Shown here in pieces: positions 38,446 through 49,782 of a stretch of DNA of 64,000 bases. How positions within the stretch are numbered: position 1 is the stretch's first letter; each line of letters opens with the position of its first letter. The notes beneath the pieces were generated by a model. It saw nothing but the letters and a program-made list of their open reading frames with translations. It was not told the DNA's origin and searched no databases. This stretch comes from Petasospora fabianii (Eukaryota; Ascomycota; Saccharomycetes; Phaffomycetales; Wickerhamomycetaceae). The translations under genes were made by a program, and so were the position numbers. The stretch spans positions 558,001 through 622,000 of the forward strand of contig CP048720.1 of the NCBI GenBank assembly GCA_022641835.1. The letters are read 5' to 3'.

Positions 38446-39859
38446 ATGTCGTTTACTTCCACGCCTGCTGTTGTTATGGGTAAGTTTTCCTGTCTCAATC
38501 GGCTGCCTAAGAGCTGAGTACTAACAACTAATTTACAGACAAGTACGTACCCCGATACGACCCCAATCTCACAATTTCAGTACTAACATCAATTTCAGTG
38601 GTACCGGTCTCACAAAACTTGGTTTTGCCGGTAACGATTCTCCATCATTTGTCTTTCCAACGGCAATTGCCACACGCTCAGGAGCAGGTGGTAAGCCTGC
38701 ACCAGCTGCCAAACCCTCCTTCCTAGGTGGTTCAGCCTCCTCACAATCACAGGCCTCTTTCCTCTCATCCAAGCGTGGTACCGAAGATCTCGACTTTTAC
38801 ATCGGAGATGAAGCAATGGAAGCATCAAGCACACAGGCATACTCTCTCTCGTATCCGATCAAACACGGTCAGATTGAAAACTGGGATCACATGGAGCGTT
38901 TCTGGGAGAACTCGATCTTTAAATACCTCCGCTGTGAACCGGAAGACCACTACTTCCTCTTGACTGAGCCACCTCTCAACCCACCTGAAAACAGAGAAAA
39001 CACTGCAGAAATCATGTTTGAGTCCTTCAACTGTGCAGGTCTTTACATCGCCGTCCAGGCTGTCCTCGCTCTCGCTGCCTCTTGGACTTCCTCCAAGGTG
39101 GTTGACCGTTCCCTTACAGGTACCGTTATCGATTCCGGTGATGGTGTCACTCACGTCATCCCAGTCGCTGAAGGTTACGTTATCGGCTCTGCAATCAAGA
39201 ACATCCCAATCGCTGGTCGTGATATCACCTTGTTCATTCAGTCCCTCCTCAGAGACCGTGGTGAAGCTGACACATCTCTTAGAACAGCAGAGAAAATTAA
39301 GCAACAGTTCTGTTACGTCTGTCCAGATATCGTGAAAGAGTTCAACAAGTTCGACCGTGAACCAGAAAAGTTTGCTCAATACATCGTTGAGACCGCTAGA
39401 TCAAAGAAGGTAGTCGATGTTGGTTACGAGCGTTTCCTTGCCCCAGAGATCTTCTTCAACCCAGAGATCGCATCATCAGACTTCCTCACACCACTGCCTG
39501 TTGTCCTTGACCAGGTCATCCAGGCCTCCCCAATCGATGTGAGAAAGGGTCTTTACAAGAACATTGTTCTTTCCGGTGGTTCCACCATGTTCAAGGACTT
39601 TGGTCGTCGTCTACAGAGAGACTTGAAGGCCATCGTCAACGAGAGAATCACCGCCTCAGAGCAGCTGAGTCGTGGAACAAAGTCCAGTGGTGTTGAAGTC
39701 GAAGTCATTTCTCATAGAAGACAGAGGAACGCTGTTTGGTTCGGTGGTTCCTTGCTTGCTCAGACAAGTGAGTTCCAGTCTTACTGCCACACCAAACAGG
39801 ATTACGACGAGTACGGTCCAAACATTGTCCGTAACTTCTCTTTGTTCAGTATGCCATGA
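38446..39859 (+). CDS. ARP3: Actin-related protein 3 (Arp2/3 complex), two introns and a 4-nt exon
   Basis: Join of 38446-38479, 38539-38542 and 38599-39859, giving 432 residues (449 in S. cerevisiae). Exon 1 ends in ATG G, exon 2 is only ACAA and exon 3 starts T GGT ACC. Together they read [20 protein letters not shown], the invariant N-terminal block of Arp3. Skipping exon 2 would lose the frame. Other Arp3 signatures: [40 protein letters not shown], and the end [11 protein letters not shown]. The insert around residues 45-75 ([20 protein letters not shown]) is Ser-rich. Arp3 nucleates branched actin at endocytic patches. CTG at 39494-39496 encodes the invariant Leu of TPLP. Confidence 0.95.
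38480..38538 (+). other. ARP3 intron 1 (59 nt)
   Basis: Donor GTAAGT, branch TACTAAC at 38519-38525, acceptor TTTACAG. Phase 1. Confidence 0.92.
38539..38542 (+). other. ARP3 4-nt micro-exon ACAA
   Basis: It completes the Asp codon (G+AC) and begins the Asn codon (AA+T) of the invariant MDNGTG. It is flanked by full consensus acceptor TTTACAG and donor GTACGT. Confidence 0.9.
38543..38598 (+). other. ARP3 intron 2 (56 nt)
   Basis: Donor GTACGT, branch TACTAAC at 38581-38587, acceptor AATTTCAG. An earlier AATTTCAG at 38573-38580 precedes the branch and is therefore unlikely to be used. Confidence 0.92.
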
Positions 39860-40119
39860 TTAAGCTGTAATAGAGACCTCGAGCAGAGTAGAGTTGGAGG
39901 ACATGTTGGTGAACCGGTGGCGGTCCTCATCTTGTTTTTGTACAACTAAAACCAAGATTTATATAATATCACGATCAATCAATTAACTATGACTATGATC
40001 TCCGCATTGGCTTGCGGTTTGTAGTTCCTCTTCCAATAACTTCTACATGAGTGTGACGTCGTTGCATAAATAGTCTTGTCATGACATGAATATAAATACT
40101 GAACAGCAAAATGTTCTTA

Positions 40120-43100
40120 TCACCAGAATGAACACCATCCAATGTAATGCTGACACAAATTCTCGACAGATGTAGCCTGCTGAATCAACTTATCCACCTG
40201 ACTCTGGATATTCAAATCCTTGTAGCGACGGAAGTCATTACCTGTCAACTTGTCCGTGATTCTCTTCAACACCAACTTTGCTCTTGCGTTTCTGATCTCA
40301 ATCTTCTGTTGAACTTCCAATCTGGCAGCCTCTTGTTCATCAATCTGACCGCGACGCAACAACTCAACAGTGTTTACCTGCTGCAAATTGATACCTGTAG
40401 CATCAGCGATCGTCTGAGTTGGAAGATCGAAACCCCAGTTGATCAATGGGTCGTAAGCAAATGCCTCCAATATCGCCATCAAGGACTCCTTGTTATCACG
40501 CAACACTCTCATAACATGCTCACATGTGATTCTGAAAGAGCCCTCGATACCACTCACCTCCATTGCGTAAGTCAGCATTCTGGTCAATCTGAAAGGAACC
40601 TTCTCTGGGTACTTCTCACGAAGAATAGCAGCCTCGAAACAGTCACCGAAATCAATGTGAATGACCTTACCTGTGATTCTATCCAACATCAAGTTTGAAG
40701 GATGGCGGTCACCAAGACCCAGGATGTAACCAACCATAGACATGACAGCAAGAGATCTAGTGTAAGTAGTTCTTCTGTCTAGCCAGGACTCTGACGATCT
40801 GGACTTGAGCCATAACACCTTGTACAAGTCCTGTCCTCTCGTATTGTCCAAAGCATAAGTGAACACTTCGACCTTTTGCAAAAGCGTCAAGTTGTCATAG
40901 TCTGGAGCCATCTGCAACATGATTCTGTGCTCAATGTTCAGAATGATGTTCCTAGACTCACGGTACTCTCTGATGAGGACATGGAAGGTGTCAGAGTTTG
41001 GAACCCAACCCAAAAGACCAGACTTTGGAGAGAGTGGAATGGCTGGGAACTGCTGGATATCCAAGTGTCTCTTAAAGCATTCAGGGTCGTTCAACAAGAG
41101 AGTATTGACCAAACCGAACAACTGCATGACGAGATTATCTTGACGGATATCTTCATGACCCTTCAACAGATAGTAGTATTCCTTACCATCACTTCCTTTG
41201 ATACCACAACGACGAGGTCTCTGTTTGGATGAGATGACGGTGAAGATTGGCTCAAAATTCATGATTCTCACAATCGGTTTGCCTGGCATGTATGTACCTG
41301 GAACAGCCAACTCCAAATCATGGACAGCCAACAGCTTAGGAGAAACGTACTGCAACTCCAACTGCTGCAGCTGAGGCAGCTGTCTGTTGATACGACGGAA
41401 GACGTTGTAGTAGATATCCCAGGCCTGGTTGAGCTTCGATATATCCTTGGTTCTCTTGAAAGCAAGGCCCCACTCATAAGCACTAGCCAAATCTCTGCCA
41501 AAGGTATTCTGGAATGCGACTTCTCTCGAGGTCTCAGGGCCCCTCTCAAGCATTCTGTGCAGCGGATCCAGCACCGTGAACATCTTATCAGTATTGTGTT
41601 CACCAAAGAACAGTCTCGAAGCGTCCTCCAACCCTTCATGCCAAAGCTCATGCCATAAGACTGCAACTCTGATGAGCTCATTACTCACGAGCTCGGATTG
41701 GGCGATCAAAGTTGGGCTGTGAACTCTCATTTTGTCAATAATGGTCAAAGCAGCTCTCTGTCTGGAAACAGAATCGGACTTCACTGCAACCGCCAATGGG
41801 TAGACCAATGCTTGTGGATGAACCTTACCCAAACCTGACAACAACCCGTGAAGAGATCTGCTGACTGTCTGGTTAGGCTGATGAATACGAGAAATCAATT
41901 GTGGAATAACTTCCAGCCAAGTATCAATCTTCACCATGTTAAAGCCCTCTGACATGGCTTGAGCAGCTTCTGGAACACCACCAAATGTGAACCAAAGAGT
42001 CAACAATCTCAAAGTATCTTGAAGTGGGTTGGCAGCAGACAGCGAGATGGAGTGGAAGAAGCCCCTGATGGCTGGAATAACATGCTGCTGAATCAGCTCT
42101 GGAGAGTACTGTGAGTCACTCTCAGTGTTCGTTTCACTAATAGAGGACTTGGATGTCAGTAAGGAGATCACCTCGAAGTTGGCCAAAGCCCAGTTGTGCC
42201 ATGCCTTGTACCACTTGGAGTCGAAGTGTGTGGCCAACAAGAAAGAACCCAAGATGGTTTCGGAGTTCTCCGTTCTCCAGTTGGTCTGCAAAGCAACCTG
42301 CCACTCACCTTGCTTGAGGAAGCATCTGGCCAAGAGTTTGGTGTACTCCTCAACATTTTTGATACTGCTGTGAGATGGAAGTGGCTGGGTGATCAAGTCA
42401 TCTGGGTTTAAACCCAGATCGTGAGACATCCTGGAAGTGAAGTCAATCAAGTGACTCAAAGCCTCTCTTCGCGAGCCAGTAGCCCACATGTACTTCAATT
42501 GAGCGTAAACAACTTGTGGAGGGGCTTTGGAGGTGTTTGGATCATCACCTTCCTCAAGCAAAGAGTTCAAAGCCTTTTCAGCCAAGCCCAATCTTCCCGA
42601 CTTTCTGCACAAGTTAGCAAACTTGATCCACATTTCCATATCCTGCTTTGGTTTGATGACAAGTGTACGGACCTTCAACATTCTCTGCCAAATATCAACG
42701 TTTCTCTGACATCCCAGCAGTCTGGCGTTCCATGTCTTTCTCATCACTCCACGAGCCTCAGAGGTCTGTGGCAAATTCTTGTACTTGATGATCTCTTCGA
42801 GTTCAGCGAGCATCTGGACTCTGACAACAACACTGTAGGCACGGCTGTAACTCTCACTGACCAAAGCAGTGATCTCAGTAACCAACAAGTCCCTTGCACT
42901 AACAATGTACTTGGAAGCCTCTTCGAAATTATTGCGGTGTAATGAGAGAATGGCGTTGAAGAATGCTCTATCAGGTGACTCGGTTTTCATGACAGTAATG
43001 TAGGTATCCATTCTCTCCCACTGACCCAAACCCCATGCAGCAGCAGCAGCAAGTGGAGCAACAGCTCTCTTGATGTCTGTAGACGAATTGGTCCATTTCT

Positions 43101-46100
43101 CTTGAGCCAATTGAGATAGCTGATCCCATTCACCCAAAGCGTGCAAACAACGCATCTTACCCATAGTGGTTTCAATTGTGTCTTCACGTCTTTCGTTGTA
43201 AGCCTTCAAAGCATCCTCCCATCTCTGGAGCTTCTCATACCAAGTCTCCTTAAGCTGAAGGTCATGATGCTGCTGGGCATGCTTCAAGATACCAATGGCG
43301 GCATCAGATTGCTGGAGTTGGTTGTTGATGCTAATGAGGGCCTCAATGGTTGGTGTCGATGGCTCCTGGCTGAACTCCAGTTCCTTGTAGTGCAGGGCCT
43401 TCGCGTAGGCATGGCATCTCTGAGCATACTGACCCAAGGTGGAGATATGGATTGGCAAAGGCTTGTCATCATGCTCCATGAACTCTGCTAGGTTGAGCAA
43501 TGTTTGGTATATCTCAGGTGGATTATTTGGAGAAGAAAGCGCTGTGCAAAGAGATTGGACAAGTTCTTCCTGGTGTTGAGTGTAAAGCTCACCCCAACAA
43601 CTGGCAAAACTGGCATTGAACAAGTCCTTAGCAAGTGGGTAATAGCTGCTTGCCAATCCAGAGCAAGCTCGCAAAGCATGCGATGGAGACTCCTTCAACA
43701 ACTGAATACTCAGTCTTCTGTTCCACTCTTGCCAGTCCTCCTTTGTACGACACTGAGAGCACTGCCAAGCGTTCTTCAGGACCTGTTGGTTCACTGGCAG
43801 CTTCTTGGATGGCTGTTCGATTGGCTCTGCAGCATCATGAGAGTCACTCTCCTTGTCAAGGATCAAATTGTGAGGCAGTGGTTCATCATTCAACAACTTG
43901 TGCACCAATTGATCATACACGCTTGACTGGATCTTGTTCTTGATAAGAACCTTGTTGATAACTGGAATGAAGACAGTAAACTCAGTTCCCATCTGAAGCA
44001 GCAAAAAGCACAATGTGTTCATAGCAGATCTCGTGAGCTCCTCGTTGTGCGAAGCAAGGACTCTGAGCAAGGTGTGGACAACTCTTGACGACATGTCGTT
44101 AATGTTCACAGTTCTGGATAACTTACCGATTGTCACAATTGCAGACTTCCTCACGTTCTGGGGTCCATATTCAAACAATCTGACAATGTTTGGAATGATG
44201 AGATGAATGTACTCCTCAATGTTGGAACCAAAAGAAACAAAAGCCTTCAAGACACGAAGCGACACGTTTGGAAGCTTCTCGTTACCCAAAGCATCAAGCA
44301 ACAAAGGCAAGACTGACGTCAAGTGCATCTGGAACTCACCACCAAGAGCCTTAGCAATGGATTCAACCAGCGAGACGATAGTCACTTGCAGGTTCTGCAG
44401 ATGGAAGAACTCTTTGATGACATCGAACACTTCCTCTAAGTGAGGCCTGATGTGCTGCTTGACAATAGAGATCAATGCACTGAGCTGCTGGAAGTAAAAC
44501 TCCAACATGGATGGAGGGCAAGTGTGCATGACGTTAATGATAGCAGAAATAGTTGTACCAGTGAACTTCAAGCATGTAATGGTAATAGTCTTGAAGATGA
44601 GAACAATAGTCTGGATACAAGAAGAGTGGTATGCAGCCAAAGAAGTGTCCTTCAAAATCTTCATGAGCGTACTGATGACAACAGTTGGATAGTACTCCTC
44701 GTTTGATGGACTCATACCCTGCATCAAGAGAGCAACATCAGTGGGTGGTCCTTCAACAGCAATATTTTTGGAGTTTCTTTCCACCTCTTTGTGCTTATAT
44801 GGATCCAAGGCACCCAAGATACCAATCAATCTGACGGTCTCCCTGCGAATGGCTGGGGAGTTCTCTGACTTGAGGATGTTGATGAGGATACCGAGAAGCT
44901 GTGGGAAATCCAACAAAGGCTGAATAACATAACCAGATGAACCAGCCAACTGGCCCAATGTCTTCAGGGCGGCATCTCTCTTAAAGGAAGAGCTTTGGTC
45001 CTGGAAGGTCTCCAGAATGAGGGGCATCAAGTCTGGAATGAACGGCTTAATGTCTTCACCAGCAACAACGGAAAGTTCACCAAGTGCAGAGATGGAACTC
45101 GACGCCACGGAAGCAGATTTGTCCCTGGATTTTGGAAGAAGAATGTCGATAATTGGTTTCACGTATGGCTTAGCCACATTTCTGGAAGAGTTGATGAGTA
45201 GTGAAAGCAATATGGCACTCTCCTCCTTCTTACGACTGGCGGTAGAGTACTCCAACTTGGTCAAGAGCTGGATGAGAGTCTTCCTCAGGAAGGGCACAAT
45301 GTACGCTGGATTGATTGTTGATAATCTGCCAATGATCTGGATGGCAACCTTCTGAATGGCAAAGACTTCATCATTCAGAGCCATGAAGAGCAATCTGACG
45401 TTATCAGCCTGAGAAAGTTGCGGGTCAAAGTTCTTACCTAACGAGTTCAATACCTCCAATCTGATATCTGAGACTGGGTCCGTGATGGCAATGGTCAAAA
45501 GCTTGTCAAGCACTTCTGAAACAGCATTCAAGGAGTAGCTCGATGTCTGGAAGCAGACAGAATCCTTCTGGAACAACTCACAAGATGTTAAGGCTGATAT
45601 CTTCCGTACCTCTGGGTTCTCGTGTTCAATGTATGTAATGGTGCAGTACCTCACAAACTCAAACAACGACTCGTTCTTGAAGTTGAAGAAGCTGAGCATC
45701 TTCATTGCTTGTATTATAATGAGGTCATCGTTCGCAATGCCGTTACGAGCAACCATCGAGTCTCTGTAGTGGCGGGCCTGTTGTGGATTCATCTTATTCG
45801 TGGAGTTTGGAGCACCTGGCTGAGTGAATGGGAAACCCGAGAGACAATGACTCAGAAGGTTCAAGATCTTCTGATTGATGAGTGGCTCTAGCGGTGGAAT
45901 TCTTTGCGACAGTGTCAAGAGGCACTCTCTCATATAGTCACTCAATGAACACGAGAGTAGCATATCAAGGATGTCCTTCTGTAGATGTTTTGTCAGGGCT
46001 GGTCCAACAGCGAAGGCAAGCTTTCCGATACAGTAAAATATGGCCGGCTCAATCTCCCTACGGGACTTTGATTTGGAAGCAAGCCCTTCACGAATGTTGT

Positions 46101-47145
46101 CAAGGATGGCATCGAGATACGTAGTAACATGGCCTTCAACTTCAAATGCGATGTCACCGATTGAAACCAAGATGGCAGCCCTTTCGGATTCTTCTTTGAG
46201 CTGTGAAAGATAGAAAAGCAATGTGCGGTGGAGGTATCTGTCGACAAACTTCTGTGAGTTATAAGCAGCAAGAAGTGGGATGATATGCGTGACTTCTTGT
46301 CTGATGATATTGTACTTGTGTTCTCTGTATTTGAACGAGGTCTCGAATATGGCATCATATTTGTCTTGAATGAACATGCCGCCCTTTTTCACAAGCTCCT
46401 TGAAGACAAGCAACGACCCGTGGATGGATTCACTGGTATTCATCTTGAATCCCTGAGAGGCACCCTCGATCAACTTGTTGAACCAACTCTTCTTGAGATT
46501 GAGGTCACGCTCATATATAACATCGAGACACTTTTCCAAAGCGTACGCAGCATCAATTCTGATGATCAGTTTACTGTCTCTGAGTGCAGACCAGATGTTT
46601 TCCAAGATGGTGTTAACATAACTGTAGAAGAGAGTTGGAGAGTTTTCAGCGATAGATGCAATGATGAGAACTGCGGCATGTCTTTTGGCTTCGTTCTTCT
46701 CCGTCTGAAGCAACTCAATTGCATTACGAGTCTCGTGATCAACAAAGTCTGATGTCCGGGACCCACCTGGAATCGCCAGCTTACCAAGTGTTTTGGCCGT
46801 CATCTTCATAATTTCGACATCAGAAGATGGAATGAGAAAACGAAGGTAGTTGGCGAGACGTGAGGTCTGATTGGGGAGGTCCTCTCCACCAAAGAAGTCA
46901 ATGAGCGTGTCAACAGCGAGGATACCACCAATGTTTTCAGATGGATCGCTTCCATGGATCAACTCAAAAATCTTGTTATTGATCTCGTTGTTGTAACGTG
47001 TGAACTGCTCTGAGGAGACCTCTCTAGCGGTAGTGACAAGATGCGCTCTGAACTCAACCACGGCGGCTGCGCGTTCCGCGGGCTGCGGGCTCCGAAGGCC
47101 CTGGAAAATGTGTTGTAGGGCGAAGCTCTCTGCCGGTTGTGACAT
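40120..47145 (-). CDS. TOR: TOR serine/threonine kinase (PIKK)
   Basis: 2341 residues in one exon, the only obvious TOR in the window. HEAT repeats fill residues 1 to about 1200, followed by the FAT domain (about 1280-1750). The FRB domain starts near 1820 ([20 protein letters not shown]) and keeps the Ser of DASR whose change gives rapamycin resistance in S. cerevisiae. The kinase domain begins near 1970, with the ATP lysine in [13 protein letters not shown], the catalytic loop [12 protein letters not shown] (about 2143) and the DFG in [11 protein letters not shown]. The FATC tail ends [10 protein letters not shown]. It is the nutrient-sensing kinase of TORC1 and/or TORC2. S. cerevisiae has two genes; whether this species has one cannot be told here. 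Confidence 0.98.
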   Translation of the reverse strand: MSQPAESFALQHIFQGLRSPQPAERAAAVVEFRAHLVTTAREVSSEQFTRYNNEINNKIFELIHGSDPSENIGGILAVDTLIDFFGGEDLPNQTSRLANYLRFLIPSSDVEIMKMTAKTLGKLAIPGGSRTSDFVDHETRNAIELLQTEKNEAKRHAAVLIIASIAENSPTLFYSYVNTILENIWSALRDSKLIIRIDAAYALEKCLDVIYERDLNLKKSWFNKLIEGASQGFKMNTSESIHGSLLVFKELVKKGGMFIQDKYDAIFETSFKYREHKYNIIRQEVTHIIPLLAAYNSQKFVDRYLHRTLLFYLSQLKEESERAAILVSIGDIAFEVEGHVTTYLDAILDNIREGLASKSKSRREIEPAIFYCIGKLAFAVGPALTKHLQKDILDMLLSCSLSDYMRECLLTLSQRIPPLEPLINQKILNLLSHCLSGFPFTQPGAPNSTNKMNPQQARHYRDSMVARNGIANDDLIIIQAMKMLSFFNFKNESLFEFVRYCTITYIEHENPEVRKISALTSCELFQKDSVCFQTSSYSLNAVSEVLDKLLTIAITDPVSDIRLEVLNSLGKNFDPQLSQADNVRLLFMALNDEVFAIQKVAIQIIGRLSTINPAYIVPFLRKTLIQLLTKLEYSTASRKKEESAILLSLLINSSRNVAKPYVKPIIDILLPKSRDKSASVASSSISALGELSVVAGEDIKPFIPDLMPLILETFQDQSSSFKRDAALKTLGQLAGSSGYVIQPLLDFPQLLGILINILKSENSPAIRRETVRLIGILGALDPYKHKEVERNSKNIAVEGPPTDVALLMQGMSPSNEEYYPTVVISTLMKILKDTSLAAYHSSCIQTIVLIFKTITITCLKFTGTTISAIINVMHTCPPSMLEFYFQQLSALISIVKQHIRPHLEEVFDVIKEFFHLQNLQVTIVSLVESIAKALGGEFQMHLTSVLPLLLDALGNEKLPNVSLRVLKAFVSFGSNIEEYIHLIIPNIVRLFEYGPQNVRKSAIVTIGKLSRTVNINDMSSRVVHTLLRVLASHNEELTRSAMNTLCFLLLQMGTEFTVFIPVINKVLIKNKIQSSVYDQLVHKLLNDEPLPHNLILDKESDSHDAAEPIEQPSKKLPVNQQVLKNAWQCSQCRTKEDWQEWNRRLSIQLLKESPSHALRACSGLASSYYPLAKDLFNASFASCWGELYTQHQEELVQSLCTALSSPNNPPEIYQTLLNLAEFMEHDDKPLPIHISTLGQYAQRCHAYAKALHYKELEFSQEPSTPTIEALISINNQLQQSDAAIGILKHAQQHHDLQLKETWYEKLQRWEDALKAYNERREDTIETTMGKMRCLHALGEWDQLSQLAQEKWTNSSTDIKRAVAPLAAAAAWGLGQWERMDTYITVMKTESPDRAFFNAILSLHRNNFEEASKYIVSARDLLVTEITALVSESYSRAYSVVVRVQMLAELEEIIKYKNLPQTSEARGVMRKTWNARLLGCQRNVDIWQRMLKVRTLVIKPKQDMEMWIKFANLCRKSGRLGLAEKALNSLLEEGDDPNTSKAPPQVVYAQLKYMWATGSRREALSHLIDFTSRMSHDLGLNPDDLITQPLPSHSSIKNVEEYTKLLARCFLKQGEWQVALQTNWRTENSETILGSFLLATHFDSKWYKAWHNWALANFEVISLLTSKSSISETNTESDSQYSPELIQQHVIPAIRGFFHSISLSAANPLQDTLRLLTLWFTFGGVPEAAQAMSEGFNMVKIDTWLEVIPQLISRIHQPNQTVSRSLHGLLSGLGKVHPQALVYPLAVAVKSDSVSRQRAALTIIDKMRVHSPTLIAQSELVSNELIRVAVLWHELWHEGLEDASRLFFGEHNTDKMFTVLDPLHRMLERGPETSREVAFQNTFGRDLASAYEWGLAFKRTKDISKLNQAWDIYYNVFRRINRQLPQLQQLELQYVSPKLLAVHDLELAVPGTYMPGKPIVRIMNFEPIFTVISSKQRPRRCGIKGSDGKEYYYLLKGHEDIRQDNLVMQLFGLVNTLLLNDPECFKRHLDIQQFPAIPLSPKSGLLGWVPNSDTFHVLIREYRESRNIILNIEHRIMLQMAPDYDNLTLLQKVEVFTYALDNTRGQDLYKVLWLKSRSSESWLDRRTTYTRSLAVMSMVGYILGLGDRHPSNLMLDRITGKVIHIDFGDCFEAAILREKYPEKVPFRLTRMLTYAMEVSGIEGSFRITCEHVMRVLRDNKESLMAILEAFAYDPLINWGFDLPTQTIADATGINLQQVNTVELLRRGQIDEQEAARLEVQQKIEIRNARAKLVLKRITDKLTGNDFRRYKDLNIQSQVDKLIQQATSVENLCQHYIGWCSFW

Positions 47146-47277
47146 GCTTCGGTCCCTTCTATTTTAAGTGTAGGCAACTGTGTCACAATTGGCGCTGGCC
47201 CCGGTCAACGCTGTTATCTCTCAACAGGTCATGAAGTTTCCCGCGGGCTCACCAGCCGCCCAGGTTTCGCGGGTAGT

Positions 47278-47283
47278 CACGTG
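47278..47283. promoter_or_regulatory. CACGTG in the TOR promoter
   Basis: GTCACGTGA 133 bp before the TOR ATG, close to TTTCGCGGG at 47265-47273. Confidence 0.45.
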
Positions 47284-47396
47284 ATCTGAAGTTACCCGGG
47301 AAACGTCAAATAGCCATGTCAAAGATTGTTCTGTCCTCCTCAATCATCTACAGTGGTCAGAGTTGATCTTTGCAGTCATTAAATCATCTATATTGA

Positions 47397-48620
47397 TCAT
47401 CCCTGTGTGTTGCTGATATACTTAGCGATGTTCTCAGCTGTTTTACTCGAGGCCTCCTTAGCGGTCTTTTCGTAAGCCTCCTGATAACGAGCCTGCAGAG
47501 CAGCATCGGAGTTGTCTGTCACCTCACCATTTCTGTCATCTGGGAATGTGTACTCTCTCTCAGCCTCAATTCCCTCCTCCTCATCAGGGAGTACCAAGCC
47601 ATCATTTTCACCCTCCTCAATACTCTCGGTATCGGAAAGCACGTCAACCTCGTCTTTGTTCTCCTTCTTGTCATCGGCAATTCCAAGATCGTTCATGAGG
47701 TGTGACAAGTTCTTTTCCTTTCTCTTCTTCTCCTTCTCCTCCTTCTCCTTCAGAATTCTTTCCCTCTCAGCCTTGTAGAACTTGTCGTACTCCTCCACCT
47801 TGTTATCCACAGCATCGAGGAACTCATCGAAACCCTCACCAGTGAAACTTGACACACCAACCACGTCCAATTGTGAGTAAAACTCCTCAAGCATCAGTGA
47901 CATCGAGTTCACAAGCGAGTTCATGTATCCACTTCCCGAACTGGTCTCGGCGTTGAGATCCTCATCTCTTCTCAAGGCCTCTTGGAATGCCTCAAAGTCC
48001 GACATCCACTCCTTGGCGAAATCAGCCTTCTTGACATCAGTCTTGTTAAAGACAATGATCATTGGAAGCTTGGTCTTGTAAAGAATAGAACAGGCGTACA
48101 GCATGTTGGAGATAAATGTCGTAGGTGATGTGTTACGTGGGGTATCAACGATGTAGGCGATAACTGTGGGGAAAGTGGATGCAAAGGCCTCGGTGATGAT
48201 GGCACCAGAAGCAGACCAGATGAAACATTCAATCTGTCCTGGTGTATCGATGATCACGTTTTTGAACTTATCAGACTTTTTCTCGACGAGTTGAATGACT
48301 TGATCGATCTTGGTAGAGAAGAGGTTCAGCGAGGTGACAATGGCACCGTTTGGTCCAAGGTTGTAGTTCTCCATCACCTTTTTGTACTTCACAGAATCAC
48401 GGATATCGATATTTGCACCAAATGGGACCTTGAGAACGGCAGGATCGAGATTGATGACGTATGGAGCCGACTTTTTTGAATGGAGATGAGAGTTGAGCCT
48501 CTGCATGAAGGTGGTTTTACCGGAACCTTTGGATACGTTAGTGGATGAACCTTGAAAGATTTAAAGAAGCGGCTATGACTTACCGGCCATACCAATGCAA
48601 ATAACAGTTTGTGGAGCCAT
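47397..48620 (-). CDS. NPA3: GPN-loop GTPase 1, RNA polymerase II assembly and import factor, one intron
   Basis: Join on the minus strand of 48620-48584 and 48526-47397, 388 residues (385 in S. cerevisiae). Exon 1 encodes [13 protein letters not shown], and exon 2 continues [15 protein letters not shown], so the intron splits the P-loop glycine codon. The GPN loop is [16 protein letters not shown]; other G motifs are [12 protein letters not shown] and IIVFNKTD. The C-terminal third is Lys/Glu-rich and acidic. Without the intron the P-loop would be missing, which supports the splice. The GTPase helps assemble Pol II and bring it into the nucleus. Confidence 0.95.
48527..48583 (-). other. NPA3 intron (57 nt)
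   Basis: On the minus strand: donor GTAAGT, branch CACTAAC (48537-48543), acceptor CCAAAG. It interrupts the Walker A glycine codon in phase 1. The branch deviates by one base from TACTAAC. Confidence 0.9.
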
Positions 48621-48900
48621 TGTTATTGTGATTGTCTGGGTATGATGCTGCTGTTGTAATAAGATATAGTGTTTGTAAGCTTGCCACAATTTTTTCTCGC
48701 CCAAAACAGGCTGGGAAGTTTTTCGGTAAGGGCCACACTGGAGTAATCCTCAACTCCGAATGTCTCACAGTTCTGATACATTTAGGACCGTTTCCCTGGT
48801 GCTTTCAAGAATATGTATGTACATTGAGGCACCTTCAGGCATTAAAATTTGTATATATATCCCTCAAAATTCACGAACGTACCAGAACCTGATGTCTAAC

Positions 48901-49521
48901 TCACTTAATTTGTGTGCCGAAGTGCAACACTAATCTTCCAAAGTCCTTGTGAAGCGCCTGCATGAACCCTGGAATGACTTTACCATCTCTAAGGTTATTA
49001 TACTCGTGCGCTGTAACGAAATATACATCATAGGTATTTTCACCAACTTGTTGCACCAGAATTTCATGGTATCCTCCATTCATCAGTCTCCATGGGTATC
49101 CGTACCCAGCGAGCCATTCAAAAGTGGACACAATGTGTGAGGAAGGCGCCCAGTTCCACTTTAGAATCACACTCTCATACTTTGGCTTAGATGTCCGAGA
49201 CACTTTCTCTCCTGTGATTGCTCCTGTTGCAGTTGAGGATGCGCCTTCTGTCTGAAGGTTCTGAAGAGTTGGCCACTTGAGAACACTGTCAGCTATCTGA
49301 GCTTTCGAGGCCGTTGTAGTGATTGTTGTCTTGAATGTGTCACAATATGCTATGTAGGTCTTGGAATTTGAAGGTGGGAAAGTGGACTTGATATGTGTGG
49401 AGTCTGGGAGATTGTAAAGAGGAACATCCGGGTACTTCTTCTTGAGCTGCTGATGGAGGACAAAGTAGCCACCAAAGCCGATGAGAGCCGAATACATAGA
49501 AATCTTGCGCAAAACAGACAT
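48901..49521 (-). CDS. Conserved-looking membrane-anchored protein, function unknown
   Basis: 206 residues. An N-terminal hydrophobic segment (YSALIGFGGYFVLHQQLKKKYP, about residues 9-24) with basic flanks suggests a signal anchor or mitochondrial inner-membrane anchor. The remaining soluble domain has well-formed hydrophobic patterning (SVILKWNWAPSSHIVSTFEW, GYHEILVQQVGENTYDVYFV, FGRLVLHFGTQIK), like a single compact beta-rich domain. I do not recognise the family. Two CACGTG sites (49654-49659, 49665-49670) are 133-150 bp before its ATG. Confidence 0.75.
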   Translation of the reverse strand: MSVLRKISMYSALIGFGGYFVLHQQLKKKYPDVPLYNLPDSTHIKSTFPPSNSKTYIAYCDTFKTTITTTASKAQIADSVLKWPTLQNLQTEGASSTATGAITGEKVSRTSKPKYESVILKWNWAPSSHIVSTFEWLAGYGYPWRLMNGGYHEILVQQVGENTYDVYFVTAHEYNNLRDGKVIPGFMQALHKDFGRLVLHFGTQIK

Positions 49522-49653
49522 CCTGGAGAACCAATTGAGTGAGTTTCAGAGGGTATGAACCATACAGGAGGTGTTTCCTGGGTTATTTCCATCAAAAACT
49601 GTTAAAAACTGGGGTGGATACAGTTGTTTCTCCATTCGCGGAGAATGTATAGA

Positions 49654-49670
49654 CACGTGATATACACGTG
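49654..49670. promoter_or_regulatory. Paired CACGTG E-boxes, 11 bp apart
   Basis: CACGTG at 49654-49659 and 49665-49670, in repeated context ACACGTGAT. This lies upstream of the 49521 gene and downstream of DDR48. Confidence 0.55.
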
Positions 49671-49782
49671 ATGGTTCATACACCCAAGGTTTCCTACAAA
49701 TACGGTGCAATAAGAACATTTTGTTATTCATTTCTGCATGATAGGACAAATAAAACTAAGTAGCTCACCAGTAGCCCTAGAC

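Noticed and set aside
38573-38580. Earlier AATTTCAG in ARP3 intron 2 as acceptor
   Set aside because: It precedes the TACTAAC branch point and would break the Arp3 frame.
38825-39379. 184-codon minus-strand frame inside ARP3
   Set aside because: Antisense shadow of a conserved exon.
46285-46752. 155-codon plus-strand frame inside TOR
   Set aside because: Antisense to a strongly conserved coding sequence.
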